NCBI GenBank assembly: GCA_021768055.1
Contig: JAASSE010000036.1
Coordinates: 1-7,683 of the forward strand
Source: Gammaproteobacteria bacterium
Lineage (GTDB): Bacteria; Pseudomonadota; Gammaproteobacteria; SZUA-229
Direction: 5' to 3'
Length of the DNA: 7,683 nt
Shown: one piece after another, positions 1 through 6,029 of the stretch
Layout of the letters: every line of letters begins with the position of its first letter
Position numbering within the stretch: position 1 is the first letter of the stretch
Translations under genes and position numbers: made by a program
Notes under the pieces: model-generated
Database searches by the model: none
Told to the model about the DNA's origin: nothing
The model's input: the letters and a program-made list of their open reading frames with translations, nothing else

Positions 1-114
1 GAAGTAATGCGTGATCACGGGCAGGAAGCTGTTGATATGTTGATTCGCGAATATAGCCTGGAGCAGAAATGGGATTTCAAGCCGGGTTCATACTTTGAAA
101 GTGCTTTTAAATAA
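1..114 (+). CDS. 3' end of an upstream gene, possibly PPi-dependent phosphofructokinase
   Basis: The frame is open from base 1 and stops at a TAA at 112-114, giving the last 37 residues of a protein whose start lies outside the window. The tail begins EVMRDHGQEAVDMLIREY and ends in GSYFESAFK; it is soluble and mixed-charge, with an amphipathic helix followed by an aromatic-rich extension. Nothing catalytic is visible. It lies 51 bp upstream of adk with no terminator between, so the two are probably co-transcribed. In methanotrophs and sulfur-oxidising bacteria a pyrophosphate-dependent 6-phosphofructokinase gene is known to sit beside hppA, which makes that enzyme the leading guess. The guess comes from context, not from a recognised motif. 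That this is a real coding end is fairly sure; its identity is not. Confidence 0.45.
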   Translation, partial: EVMRDHGQEAVDMLIREYSLEQKWDFKPGSYFESAFK

Positions 115-819
<705 letters not shown>

Positions 820-824
820 GTTTT

Positions 825-857
825 AAGCCTGACATCCCAACGGATGGCAGGCTTTTT
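825..857 (+). terminator. Terminator-like hairpin between adk and hppA
   Basis: A 13-bp stem pairs 825-837 with 842-854, with one A-G mismatch and a four-base loop, and runs directly into a T run (853-857). This is the form of an intrinsic terminator. It lies in the 70-bp gap between two genes of what is otherwise a tight same-strand cluster. It may end the adk transcript, or act as a partial terminator setting the ratio of adk to hppA message. I see no convincing separate promoter in the 30 bases left before the hppA ribosome binding site, which favours read-through. Confidence 0.75.
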
Positions 858-889
858 AATAAGTTAGAACCATTTAGAGGAAAACCATT

Positions 890-2908
890 ATGTCTACCGA
901 ACTGATTTTCGCGCTGGTATGCGCTTTTGCAGGTATTGGTTACGGCGTACTTTCCATTTTCAGCGTTCTGGGCAAGGACCGGGGCGATGATGAAATGATT
1001 CGCATTCAAAATGCGATTCAGGAAGGCGCCAGTGCTTATTTGAAACGCCAGTACACCGCTATTGCCATAGTCGGCGTGATTGTTTATTTCGTCGTCATGT
1101 TTGCACTGAACACCACAACAGCAATGGGCTTTGCGATCGGCGCTATCTTTTCCGGTCTGGCCGGCTTTATCGGCATGCACGTATCAGTGCGCTCGAATGC
1201 ACGCACCGCCGAAGCTGCTAAACAAGGTATCAACCCTGCACTCAGTATTGCCTTCAGGGGTGGCGCCATTACCGGCCTGCTGGTTGTGGGTCTTGGCCTG
1301 CTCGGTGTTGCCGGTTATTACGTGATCCTGAGCGGCATGGACATGTCTACAAGAGACATCCTGCATGCGCTGGTTGGTCTCGCATTCGGTGGTTCGCTGA
1401 TTTCAATCTTTGCACGACTCGGTGGCGGTATCTTCACCAAGGGTGCAGACGTCGGTGCTGATATCGTGGGCAAGGTCGAAGCCGGTATCCCTGAAGATGA
1501 TCCACGCAACCCAGCAGTTATTGCCGATAACGTCGGTGACAACGTCGGTGACTGTGCCGGCATGGCTGCTGACCTGTTCGAAACCTACGCGGTTACTATT
1601 ATTGCAACCATGTTGCTCGGTGGTCTGCTGCTGGGTGACGTCGGCGAACTCGCTGTCACCTACCCGCTGGTGCTGGGCGGTATCTCCATACTTTCATCCA
1701 TCGTCGGTACGTTTTTCGTGAAAACCAGCGAGGGCGGCAAGATCATGACAGCGCTGTACAAGGGTGCTGTCATCTCGGCGGTACTCTCGGCCGTCGCGTT
1801 TTATTTCGTCACTGACCGCATGATGTTCGGTGTCGGCAACTACTCGACCATGGATTTGTACGGTTCTGCACTGATTGGCCTGGCATTGACGGTCGCCATG
1901 GTAGCGATAACCGAGTACTACACGGCGACCGAATTCAAACCGGTCAGGCACATTGCTGAAGCTTCAACAACCGGCGACGGTACCAATGTCATCGCCGGTC
2001 TGGGTGTATCCATGCGTTCGACAGCCCTACCGGTACTGGCCGTATGTGCATCCATCTGGGGCGCACACTACCTGGCAGGCCTGTACGGTATTGCCATCGC
2101 TGCTACCTCTATGCTGTCGATGGCCGGCATCATCGTGGCACTCGACGCCTACGGCCCGATTACTGACAATGCAGGCGGTATTGCGGAAATGGCAGAACTG
2201 CCGGAAGACATCCGCAAGACAACGGATGCTCTCGACGCCGTGGGCAACACCACCAAGGCGGTCACCAAGGGCTATGCTATTGGCTCGGCCGGCCTGGCAA
2301 CACTGGTGTTGTTTGCTGACTACACCAACTCACTGGGGGAAGCCGGTATTGATGTGAACTTTGTCCTGTCTGATCACATGGTCATCATCGGCCTGTTCAT
2401 CGGCGGCCTGGTACCCTTCCTGTTCGGCGCACTGGCGATGGAAGCCGTAGGCCGCGCGGCTGGCGGTATCGTAAACGAAGTGCGCCGCCAGTTCCGTGAA
2501 ATGCCCGGTATCATGGATAAAACCGAAAAGCCGGACTATTCACGCGCCGTGGATATGCTTACCCGTGCCGCCATCAAGGAAATGATAATTCCTTCCCTGC
2601 TGCCGATTGCTGTACCTGTTATCGTCGGCCTTGTACTTGGCCCACAGGCATTGGGTGGCATGCTGATTGGTACCATCGTAACCGGTCTGTTCGTGGCAAT
2701 TTCCATGACCACCGGCGGCGGCGCCTGGGATAACGCCAAGAAATATATCGAAGATGGAAACTTCGGCGGCAAGGGTTCTGATGCCCATAAAGCTGCGGTT
2801 ACAGGCGACACCGTGGGTGACCCGTACAAGGACACCGCGGGCCCGGCGATCAACCCGTTGATCAAGATCATCAACATCGTCGCACTGCTGATGGTTCCTC
2901 TGCTCTGA
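890..2908 (+). CDS. hppA: K+-independent membrane proton-translocating pyrophosphatase
   Basis: Integral inner-membrane enzyme that couples PPi hydrolysis to proton pumping and may run in reverse as a PPi synthase. It has 672 residues and many hydrophobic segments, as expected for the roughly 16-helix family. Substrate and Mg-binding motifs are present in order: [11 protein letters not shown] (187-197), DNVGDNVGD (213-221), DNAGG (426-430), [13 protein letters not shown] (609-621) and [14 protein letters not shown] (639-652). The subtype motif reads GNTTKAVT (452-459). Lysine at 456 and threonine at 459 mark the K+-independent class; K+-dependent enzymes carry alanine at the lysine position. 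The ATG at 890 follows AGAGG at 876-880. The C-terminus ends in a hydrophobic helix at VPLL, and a strong terminator follows. In an autotrophic sulfur oxidiser this pump would recover energy from biosynthetic PPi or supply PPi to PPi-using enzymes; the direction cannot be read from sequence. Confidence 0.98.
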   Translation: MSTELIFALVCAFAGIGYGVLSIFSVLGKDRGDDEMIRIQNAIQEGASAYLKRQYTAIAIVGVIVYFVVMFALNTTTAMGFAIGAIFSGLAGFIGMHVSVRSNARTAEAAKQGINPALSIAFRGGAITGLLVVGLGLLGVAGYYVILSGMDMSTRDILHALVGLAFGGSLISIFARLGGGIFTKGADVGADIVGKVEAGIPEDDPRNPAVIADNVGDNVGDCAGMAADLFETYAVTIIATMLLGGLLLGDVGELAVTYPLVLGGISILSSIVGTFFVKTSEGGKIMTALYKGAVISAVLSAVAFYFVTDRMMFGVGNYSTMDLYGSALIGLALTVAMVAITEYYTATEFKPVRHIAEASTTGDGTNVIAGLGVSMRSTALPVLAVCASIWGAHYLAGLYGIAIAATSMLSMAGIIVALDAYGPITDNAGGIAEMAELPEDIRKTTDALDAVGNTTKAVTKGYAIGSAGLATLVLFADYTNSLGEAGIDVNFVLSDHMVIIGLFIGGLVPFLFGALAMEAVGRAAGGIVNEVRRQFREMPGIMDKTEKPDYSRAVDMLTRAAIKEMIIPSLLPIAVPVIVGLVLGPQALGGMLIGTIVTGLFVAISMTTGGGAWDNAKKYIEDGNFGGKGSDAHKAAVTGDTVGDPYKDTAGPAINPLIKIINIVALLMVPLL

Positions 2909-2939
2909 CGAGCAAGGTACTAGGACCTAGGTTCTAAGG

Positions 2940-2966
2940 AAAGCCCCTCTTCGAGGGGCTTTTTTT
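2940..2966 (+). terminator. Strong intrinsic terminator after hppA
   Basis: A perfect 10-bp stem pairs AAAGCCCCTC (2940-2949) with GAGGGGCTTT (2953-2962), closed by a TTC loop. It is followed by an unbroken T run to 2966. It starts 31 bp after the hppA stop and should end the adk-hppA transcript. Confidence 0.93.
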
Positions 2967-2983
2967 ATCGATACCGATAATAC

Positions 2984-3011
2984 TTGACTGTTGTACTAGG
3001 TTATTTATCAT
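2984..3011 (+). promoter_or_regulatory. Putative sigma-70 promoter of the small acidic-protein gene
   Basis: TTGACT at 2984-2989 is a near-consensus -35 box. After a 16-bp spacer, TATCAT at 3006-3011 is a fair -10 box. This predicts a start near 3018 and a leader of about 23 nt carrying the ribosome binding site. It lies just past the hppA terminator, so the downstream gene needs a promoter here. Prediction from pattern only. Confidence 0.55.
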
Positions 3012-3041
3012 GGGAAGTATACTCACGTGGAGGGTACTATC

Positions 3042-3251
3042 ATGCATATCCGGTCGACAACTGATCCGATCACGCTGCACGATGTTCCTGACCCGGACAA
3101 CCATCCCTGCCTGTATGAAGGCGATGGTGAAAACGGCCTGGAAATCTACTTCGAAAATGAAGAGAACAAGCGCCTATACATGGAAATGGAAATGGAGGAT
3201 AAAAAGGTCCTCGAGGGCAACGACAGCGATGATTATGTAGCCGAAGGATAG
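3042..3251 (+). CDS. Small acidic protein of unknown function
   Basis: A 69-residue protein starting at the ATG at 3042, chosen because GGAGGG at 3029-3034 sits seven bases upstream. A GTG at 3027 in the same frame would add five residues but overlaps that ribosome binding site. The product is very acidic, with 20 Asp/Glu against five Lys/Arg. It has a Pro/Asp-rich stretch near residues 14-22 (DVPDPDNHP), one cysteine at 23, a segment GLEIYFENEENKRLY and an alternating MEMEMED near 47-53. There is no signal peptide or membrane segment, so it is probably cytosolic. It has its own promoter and terminator, forming a monocistronic unit. Those signals and the clean ribosome binding site make it likely real. 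I do not recognise a family. Its position after hppA may be chance. Confidence 0.72.
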   Translation: MHIRSTTDPITLHDVPDPDNHPCLYEGDGENGLEIYFENEENKRLYMEMEMEDKKVLEGNDSDDYVAEG

Positions 3252-3268
3252 CGGCAAAAAGTAATGCT

Positions 3269-3291
3269 AAAGCCGGCCTGGGCCGGCTTTT
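3269..3291 (+). terminator. Intrinsic terminator after the small acidic-protein gene
   Basis: AAAGCCGGC (3269-3277) pairs perfectly with GCCGGCTTT (3282-3290) around a CTGG loop, with TTTT at 3288-3291. The T run is short but the stem is very GC-rich. It starts 17 bp after the stop codon and closes a one-gene transcription unit. Confidence 0.85.
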
Positions 3292-3319
3292 CCATACAAG
3301 CAATCATTAATCCCGCTCT

Positions 3320-3332
3320 GATTCGTCGAATC
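3320..3332. repeat. Short perfect inverted repeat upstream of the FNR-type site
   Basis: GATTCG and CGAATC form 6-bp perfect arms around a single T. It lies about 32 bp before the FNR-type site, in the same intergenic region. It could be a second protein-binding site, but a dyad this short can occur by chance. Confidence 0.25.
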
Positions 3333-3363
3333 TGGCATTCATCGTATCTTTTGCCACGATTTA

Positions 3364-3377
3364 TTGATTTGTATCAA
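3364..3377 (+). promoter_or_regulatory. FNR/Anr-type binding site
   Basis: The sequence TTGAT-TTGT-ATCAA matches the FNR/Anr consensus TTGAT-N4-ATCAA at every defined position. It lies about 80 bp before the start codon of the cyclic-nucleotide-fold gene, a normal distance for an activator site. Class II activation would place the transcript start near 3412; the -10 region there is not clear. This suggests the downstream gene responds to low oxygen. The CRP consensus differs (TGTGA-N6-TCACA) and does not fit. Confidence 0.75.
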
Positions 3378-3457
3378 TGACCTGCCACACTAATAACCTC
3401 AGTGTTGTAGTGTAGATCGGCAAAACATACTTACCTGGCCATACGGAGGTAGCTGAA

Positions 3458-3943
3458 ATGGCTAATACGACAAATTATGAAATTCTCTGTGCTTCGCCAC
3501 TGGGTATTGATCTGGGGAAAGATGATTGTGCCTTGCTTTCAAAGGTTATGAGCACACGTAAGCTTGAAGATAATGATGTCCTTATCCAGGAAGGCCAGGT
3601 AGATGATTCCTTGCATGTAATAATCAATGGCCGTCTTGCAGCAACCCGCAACACAGGTCACGAGGATTATGTTACTTTACATACATTGAAGCCGGGTGAC
3701 ATGGCCGGCGCAATGGGCTTTGTTGACGGAGAGGAGCACAGCGCAACACTGAGGGCGCTCTGTAATACGGAAATATATACACTTAAAAGACAGGACCTTG
3801 AATCACTGATTGAGAACAACCCGGAGCTGGTGTACAAGGTTATGCGGTCCGTTATCCGGTCAGTCCATAAAACCATGCTCAACATGAACCGGCAGTTCGT
3901 GGAAATGAATAACTATATAATGAAGGAGCACGGCAGGTACTAA
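3458..3943 (+). CDS. Stand-alone cyclic-nucleotide-binding-fold (CRP/FNR sensor-like) protein
   Basis: A 161-residue cytosolic protein made of one cyclic-nucleotide-binding-type beta-roll followed by a helix. The roll runs from about residue 15 to 115, with IQEGQVDDSLHVIINGRL (43-60) and LKPGDMAGAMGFVDGEEHSATLRAL (77-101, split here as LKPGDMAGAMGF and VDGEEHSATLRAL). Residues 115-150 look like the long dimerisation helix of CRP-family proteins. There is no DNA-binding helix-turn-helix; a normal regulator would be about 70 residues longer. In the phosphate-binding cassette the CRP glutamate is alanine (A85) and the ligand arginine is histidine (H94), so ordinary cAMP binding is doubtful. The ATG at 3458 follows GGAGGT at 3445-3450, a near-ideal ribosome binding site. 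Tandem TAA stops end the gene. An upstream FNR-type site suggests oxygen control. Its ligand and partner are unknown; it may work by protein contact. Confidence 0.92.
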   Translation: MANTTNYEILCASPLGIDLGKDDCALLSKVMSTRKLEDNDVLIQEGQVDDSLHVIINGRLAATRNTGHEDYVTLHTLKPGDMAGAMGFVDGEEHSATLRALCNTEIYTLKRQDLESLIENNPELVYKVMRSVIRSVHKTMLNMNRQFVEMNNYIMKEHGRY

Positions 3944-3975
3944 TAAGTCCTCTGCCTTCTACGCTGCCCTTGGGA

Positions 3976-3992
3976 GCTTCCTTATCCAGGAA
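3976..3992 (+). repeat. Hairpin-forming repeat, copy 1, upstream of the DksA-like gene
   Basis: This element matches 4427-4443, upstream of msrA, at 14 of 17 positions. Here TTCCT (3978-3982) and AGGAA (3988-3992) can pair around a five-base loop. The core TCCTTATCCAGGAA also occurs exactly at 3579-3592 inside the preceding gene, 400 bp away. It ends 38 bp before the next start codon, so it would lie in that message's leader. Role unknown. Confidence 0.3.
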
Positions 3993-4030
3993 ACTCAGTA
4001 TCAGTAACTAAACCGCCATCAACTTTCAAC

Positions 4031-4366
4031 ATGATAGATACCGACGAATACAAGAATATACTTTTGTCTCTAAGAGAAGAGTATGAGCATAAAATAGGCG
4101 CTATCAGTGCCGACGTGCACCATAAAAACGAGCCCGTTGAAAAAGATTTTGCAGAGCAGGCCACGCAACGCGAGAATGATGACGTGCTCAATGCATTAAA
4201 AGAAGACGCAAAACAGGTCATTGCCCAGATCAACAGCGCGCTGCACCGCATCGAAACCGATGAATACGGCATTTGCACTGAATGCGGCAACGAGATTTCA
4301 GAAGAACGGTTGAAGATCGTGCCCTATGCAGCACTGTGCATAGAATGCGCGGAAAAGTCTGATTAA
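4031..4366 (+). CDS. TraR/DksA-family zinc-finger protein
   Basis: A 111-residue protein. The C-terminal four-cysteine zinc finger has C82-x2-C85 and C103-x2-C106, in the DksA/TraR pattern (GICTECGNEISEERL, then CIECAEK). The N-terminal 70 residues are a charged helical region able to form the coiled coil that enters the RNA polymerase secondary channel. At the tip DFAEQA (39-44) resembles the DxxDxA tip of DksA, with Glu replacing the second Asp. It is shorter than DksA (about 150) and longer than TraR (about 73), so it is a paralogue, not housekeeping DksA. It probably modulates transcription initiation under stress. The frame is the same as the upstream gene's and stays open after its stops, but offers no earlier start codon. 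The ATG at 4031 lacks a clear Shine-Dalgarno sequence, suggesting weak or coupled translation. Family sure, target unknown. Confidence 0.9.
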   Translation: MIDTDEYKNILLSLREEYEHKIGAISADVHHKNEPVEKDFAEQATQRENDDVLNALKEDAKQVIAQINSALHRIETDEYGICTECGNEISEERLKIVPYAALCIECAEKSD

Positions 4367-4426
4367 CCCCTTCTAAATACGATAATAGCAGCACAACCGA
4401 TTATACCCGCTATAAACCACCCGTCG

Positions 4427-4443
4427 GCTTCCTCTTCCAGGAG
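4427..4443 (+). repeat. Hairpin-forming repeat, copy 2, upstream of msrA
   Basis: This element matches 3976-3992 at 14 of 17 positions and ends 58 bp before the msrA start. An AGC at 4442-4444 region can fold back on GCT at 4427-4429 with an imperfect stem through CCT/AGG. Two similar elements ahead of consecutive genes might be shared leader signals or chance. Confidence 0.25.
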
Positions 4444-4501
4444 CTGAACAAATCAGCAGATACCTTGTCATACCCTGTCGACACACACTGGGAATGACAT
4501 T

Positions 4502-5095
4502 ATGAAACCGATAACCACACTGCTCATTTCGTTGATGCTGATTGCACCCTACGCAATCGCAGACGACAAGCAATACGAGACTGCTACATTTGCCGGCGGC
4601 TGTTTCTGGTGCATGGAACCACCCTATGACAAGCTGGATGGCGTGATATCCACAACGTCGGGATACATCGGCGGTCACAAGAAAGACCCGACCTATAAAG
4701 AAGTTTCTGCCGGTACAACCGGCCATGCTGAAGTCGTTCAAATCAAGTACGATCCGGCAAAAGTCAGTTATGAGAAATTGCTCTCCGTGTTCTGGATGAA
4801 TATCGATCCGACCACGCCTGACCAGCAGTTCTGCGACCGCGGCAGCCAGTACCGTTCAGCCATTTTTTATCATGATGAAAAACAGAAACAGGCAGCGGAA
4901 AAATCATTCAGGGACATTGAAAAGACCAGGCCGTTCAAGCAGCCTATAGTCACGCAACTCGTGCAGGCAACTACATTCTACCCCGCCGAAGACTACCACC
5001 AGGATTATTACCAGCGTAACCCTCTGCGTTACAAGTATTACCGTTATGCCTGTGGGCGCGATGCAAGACTTGAAGAAGTCTGGGGAAAGAAATAG
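4502..5095 (+). CDS. msrA: Exported peptide methionine-S-sulfoxide reductase MsrA
   Basis: Repairs oxidised methionine by reducing the S-sulfoxide. The 197-residue protein begins with a signal peptide (basic start MKP, hydrophobic TLLISLMLIAPYA, likely cleaved after AIA at residue 20), so it acts in the periplasm. The active-site motif GCFWCMEPP at 33-41 gives catalytic Cys34, with Cys37 forming a CxxC. GYIGG (55-59), GHAEVV (74-79) and the FYPAEDYHQDYY segment (159-170) are family hallmarks. Cys111 and Cys184 are further candidates for the resolving cysteine. Length is normal for a stand-alone MsrA; no MsrB domain is attached. The ATG at 4502 follows GGGA at 4490-4493. It is the last gene of the + strand run beginning at 3458 and may serve oxidative-stress repair beside redox-linked regulators. 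No terminator is visible before the converging gene 14 bp away. Confidence 0.96.
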   Translation: MKPITTLLISLMLIAPYAIADDKQYETATFAGGCFWCMEPPYDKLDGVISTTSGYIGGHKKDPTYKEVSAGTTGHAEVVQIKYDPAKVSYEKLLSVFWMNIDPTTPDQQFCDRGSQYRSAIFYHDEKQKQAAEKSFRDIEKTRPFKQPIVTQLVQATTFYPAEDYHQDYYQRNPLRYKYYRYACGRDARLEEVWGKK

Positions 5096-5109
5096 TTAAC
5101 TTGCCAAAC

Positions 5110-5787
5110 TCATGTCGGCCTGGGCACGATTGCGACTTCATCGCCGTGCTCGATTAATGTAAACGGCTCGGCAAACTGGCGATTGACCGTAACCTGCACC
5201 TTGTCATAGGCAAAGGAGTCTGCCCAACGCAGCCCTCTTTTACGCAGCCACGCCAGCAATGATTCGACATCGGTCACTGAATCTGGAATGACCACTTCTT
5301 CTTCGTCTTTACCCGATATTTTTGCAAGATCAATAAAGTAGAGAATCTTGATAGTGACCTTGCCATCGACGCCTGTGGCACGCCCTTCGCCGCGGCTCAG
5401 GCCAAACTCCTCCAGTTTCGCGAGATACTCTTTCCAGTTGCTGTCGTAGTTCTTACCAAGCTCGTACAGCGTTCCCCATGAGTAGATACCGGTGTCATGG
5501 CCATCATCGAAATGAATGCGTATTGCATAGGTCCCCTGCGGCTCGATCTGCGAAATATTCACGCGCTGCTTGCCGCCTACCGGCTTGTCCATAACCTTGA
5601 CCTCGGCCGAGGTCGAGAACACGCGCAGATATTCGCAGGGATACTTGAAACGGAAACCGTCGGAAAAGGCGATCTCCAGCAAACGGGATTTCTGGTGCAG
5701 GTTGATCTCGGTTGGAGTAATGTGTGATTCAGCTTCTGACATAGAAACAGCTATTTCTGTCGGGTTCGGGGTGACTATTCTAACCAT
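5110..5787 (-). CDS. DUF971 - MoaD/ThiS-like fusion protein lacking the terminal Gly-Gly
   Basis: A 225-residue cytosolic two-domain protein. Residues about 24-130 are a DUF971 domain (gamma-butyrobetaine hydroxylase N-terminal-like), with TEINLHQKSRLLEIAF (26-41), CEYLRVFSTSAEV (51-63) and YAIRIHFDDGHDTGIYSW (87-104). Residues about 143-225 are a MoaD/ThiS ubiquitin fold: VTIKILYFIDLAKISG, a central LLAWLRKRG helix, VQVTVNRQF, then HGDEVAIVPRPT. Sulfur-carrier MoaD ends in Gly-Gly after the DEVAFFPP strand; this one stops at PRPT, and neither other frame supplies GG, so a frameshift does not explain it. DUF971 domains are also found in Mrp/HCF101-type Fe-S carriers, hinting at cofactor assembly. 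The first ATG (5787) has only a close GGGG run; an ATG at 5742 would drop 15 residues outside the fold and is a real alternative. The gene converges on msrA and diverges from sat. Confidence 0.88.
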   Translation of the reverse strand: MVRIVTPNPTEIAVSMSEAESHITPTEINLHQKSRLLEIAFSDGFRFKYPCEYLRVFSTSAEVKVMDKPVGGKQRVNISQIEPQGTYAIRIHFDDGHDTGIYSWGTLYELGKNYDSNWKEYLAKLEEFGLSRGEGRATGVDGKVTIKILYFIDLAKISGKDEEEVVIPDSVTDVESLLAWLRKRGLRWADSFAYDKVQVTVNRQFAEPFTLIEHGDEVAIVPRPT

Positions 5788-5837
5788 AAAACCCCGTCGT
5801 CATGCCCCCTATCACCTATGGATTAGGATTTTCAGAA

Positions 5838-5857
5838 TATCTATAACCTTATAGATA
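5838..5857. repeat. Perfect 9-bp dyad in the divergent intergenic region (possible operator)
   Basis: TATCTATAA (5838-5846) and TTATAGATA (5849-5857) are exact reverse complements around CC. The dyad lies between the divergent DUF971-MoaD gene and sat, 51 bp from the former's first start. Its AT-rich symmetric form suits a dimeric regulator's operator. It has no T run, so it is not a terminator. I do not recognise the regulator. Confidence 0.45.
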
Positions 5858-5862
5858 GCGCC

Positions 5863-5895
5863 AAAAAAGAAAAAACAGACGCTTTCATGTAAAAT
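5863..5895 (+). promoter_or_regulatory. Weak candidate promoter region for sat
   Basis: TAAAAT at 5890-5895 is a fair -10 box, preceded by an A-tract (5863-5875). No good -35 box is present at the right distance, so an activator would be needed. The 11-mer TAAAATATGCC recurs at 7525-7535 before the next gene. It would give a sat leader of about 130 nt. Low confidence. Confidence 0.25.
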
Positions 5896-6029
5896 ATGCC
5901 GCACATTTTTCAGGGTAAAGACCGGCTGGTTATTGAATATTTTTTGTGTTGCCCTGTCTTTATCGATACAGATTTTTAATATTGCCTAGCTGAGTACAGC
6001 CGGCATGACAGTCAATTCGGAGATACCTA

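Noticed and set aside
1953..2357. 134-residue alternative frame inside hppA
   Set aside because: Shadow of hppA, rich in Trp, Pro, Arg and Ser with no family motif.
2921..2936. Palindrome-like CTAGGACCTAGG between the hppA stop and its terminator
   Set aside because: Short and imperfect beyond the CCTAGG core; no sign of a separate function next to the terminator.
3010..3240. 76-residue frame overlapping the small acidic-protein gene
   Set aside because: It lacks a suitable ribosome binding site and gives an arginine/serine/tryptophan-rich shadow product. The overlapping frame from 3042 has an ideal Shine-Dalgarno sequence and stops just before a terminator.
5096..5109. Search for a bidirectional terminator between msrA and the converging gene
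   Set aside because: The 14-bp gap holds no hairpin; the transcripts probably overlap.
5570..5854. + strand frame opposite the DUF971-MoaD gene, extending toward the sat leader
   Set aside because: Mostly antisense to a recognisable protein domain, with no ribosome binding site or family motif.
2966..5968. TATCGATA occurring at 2966-2973 and 5961-5968
   Set aside because: An 8-bp palindrome occurring twice in two AT-rich intergenic regions is within chance, and the contexts differ.
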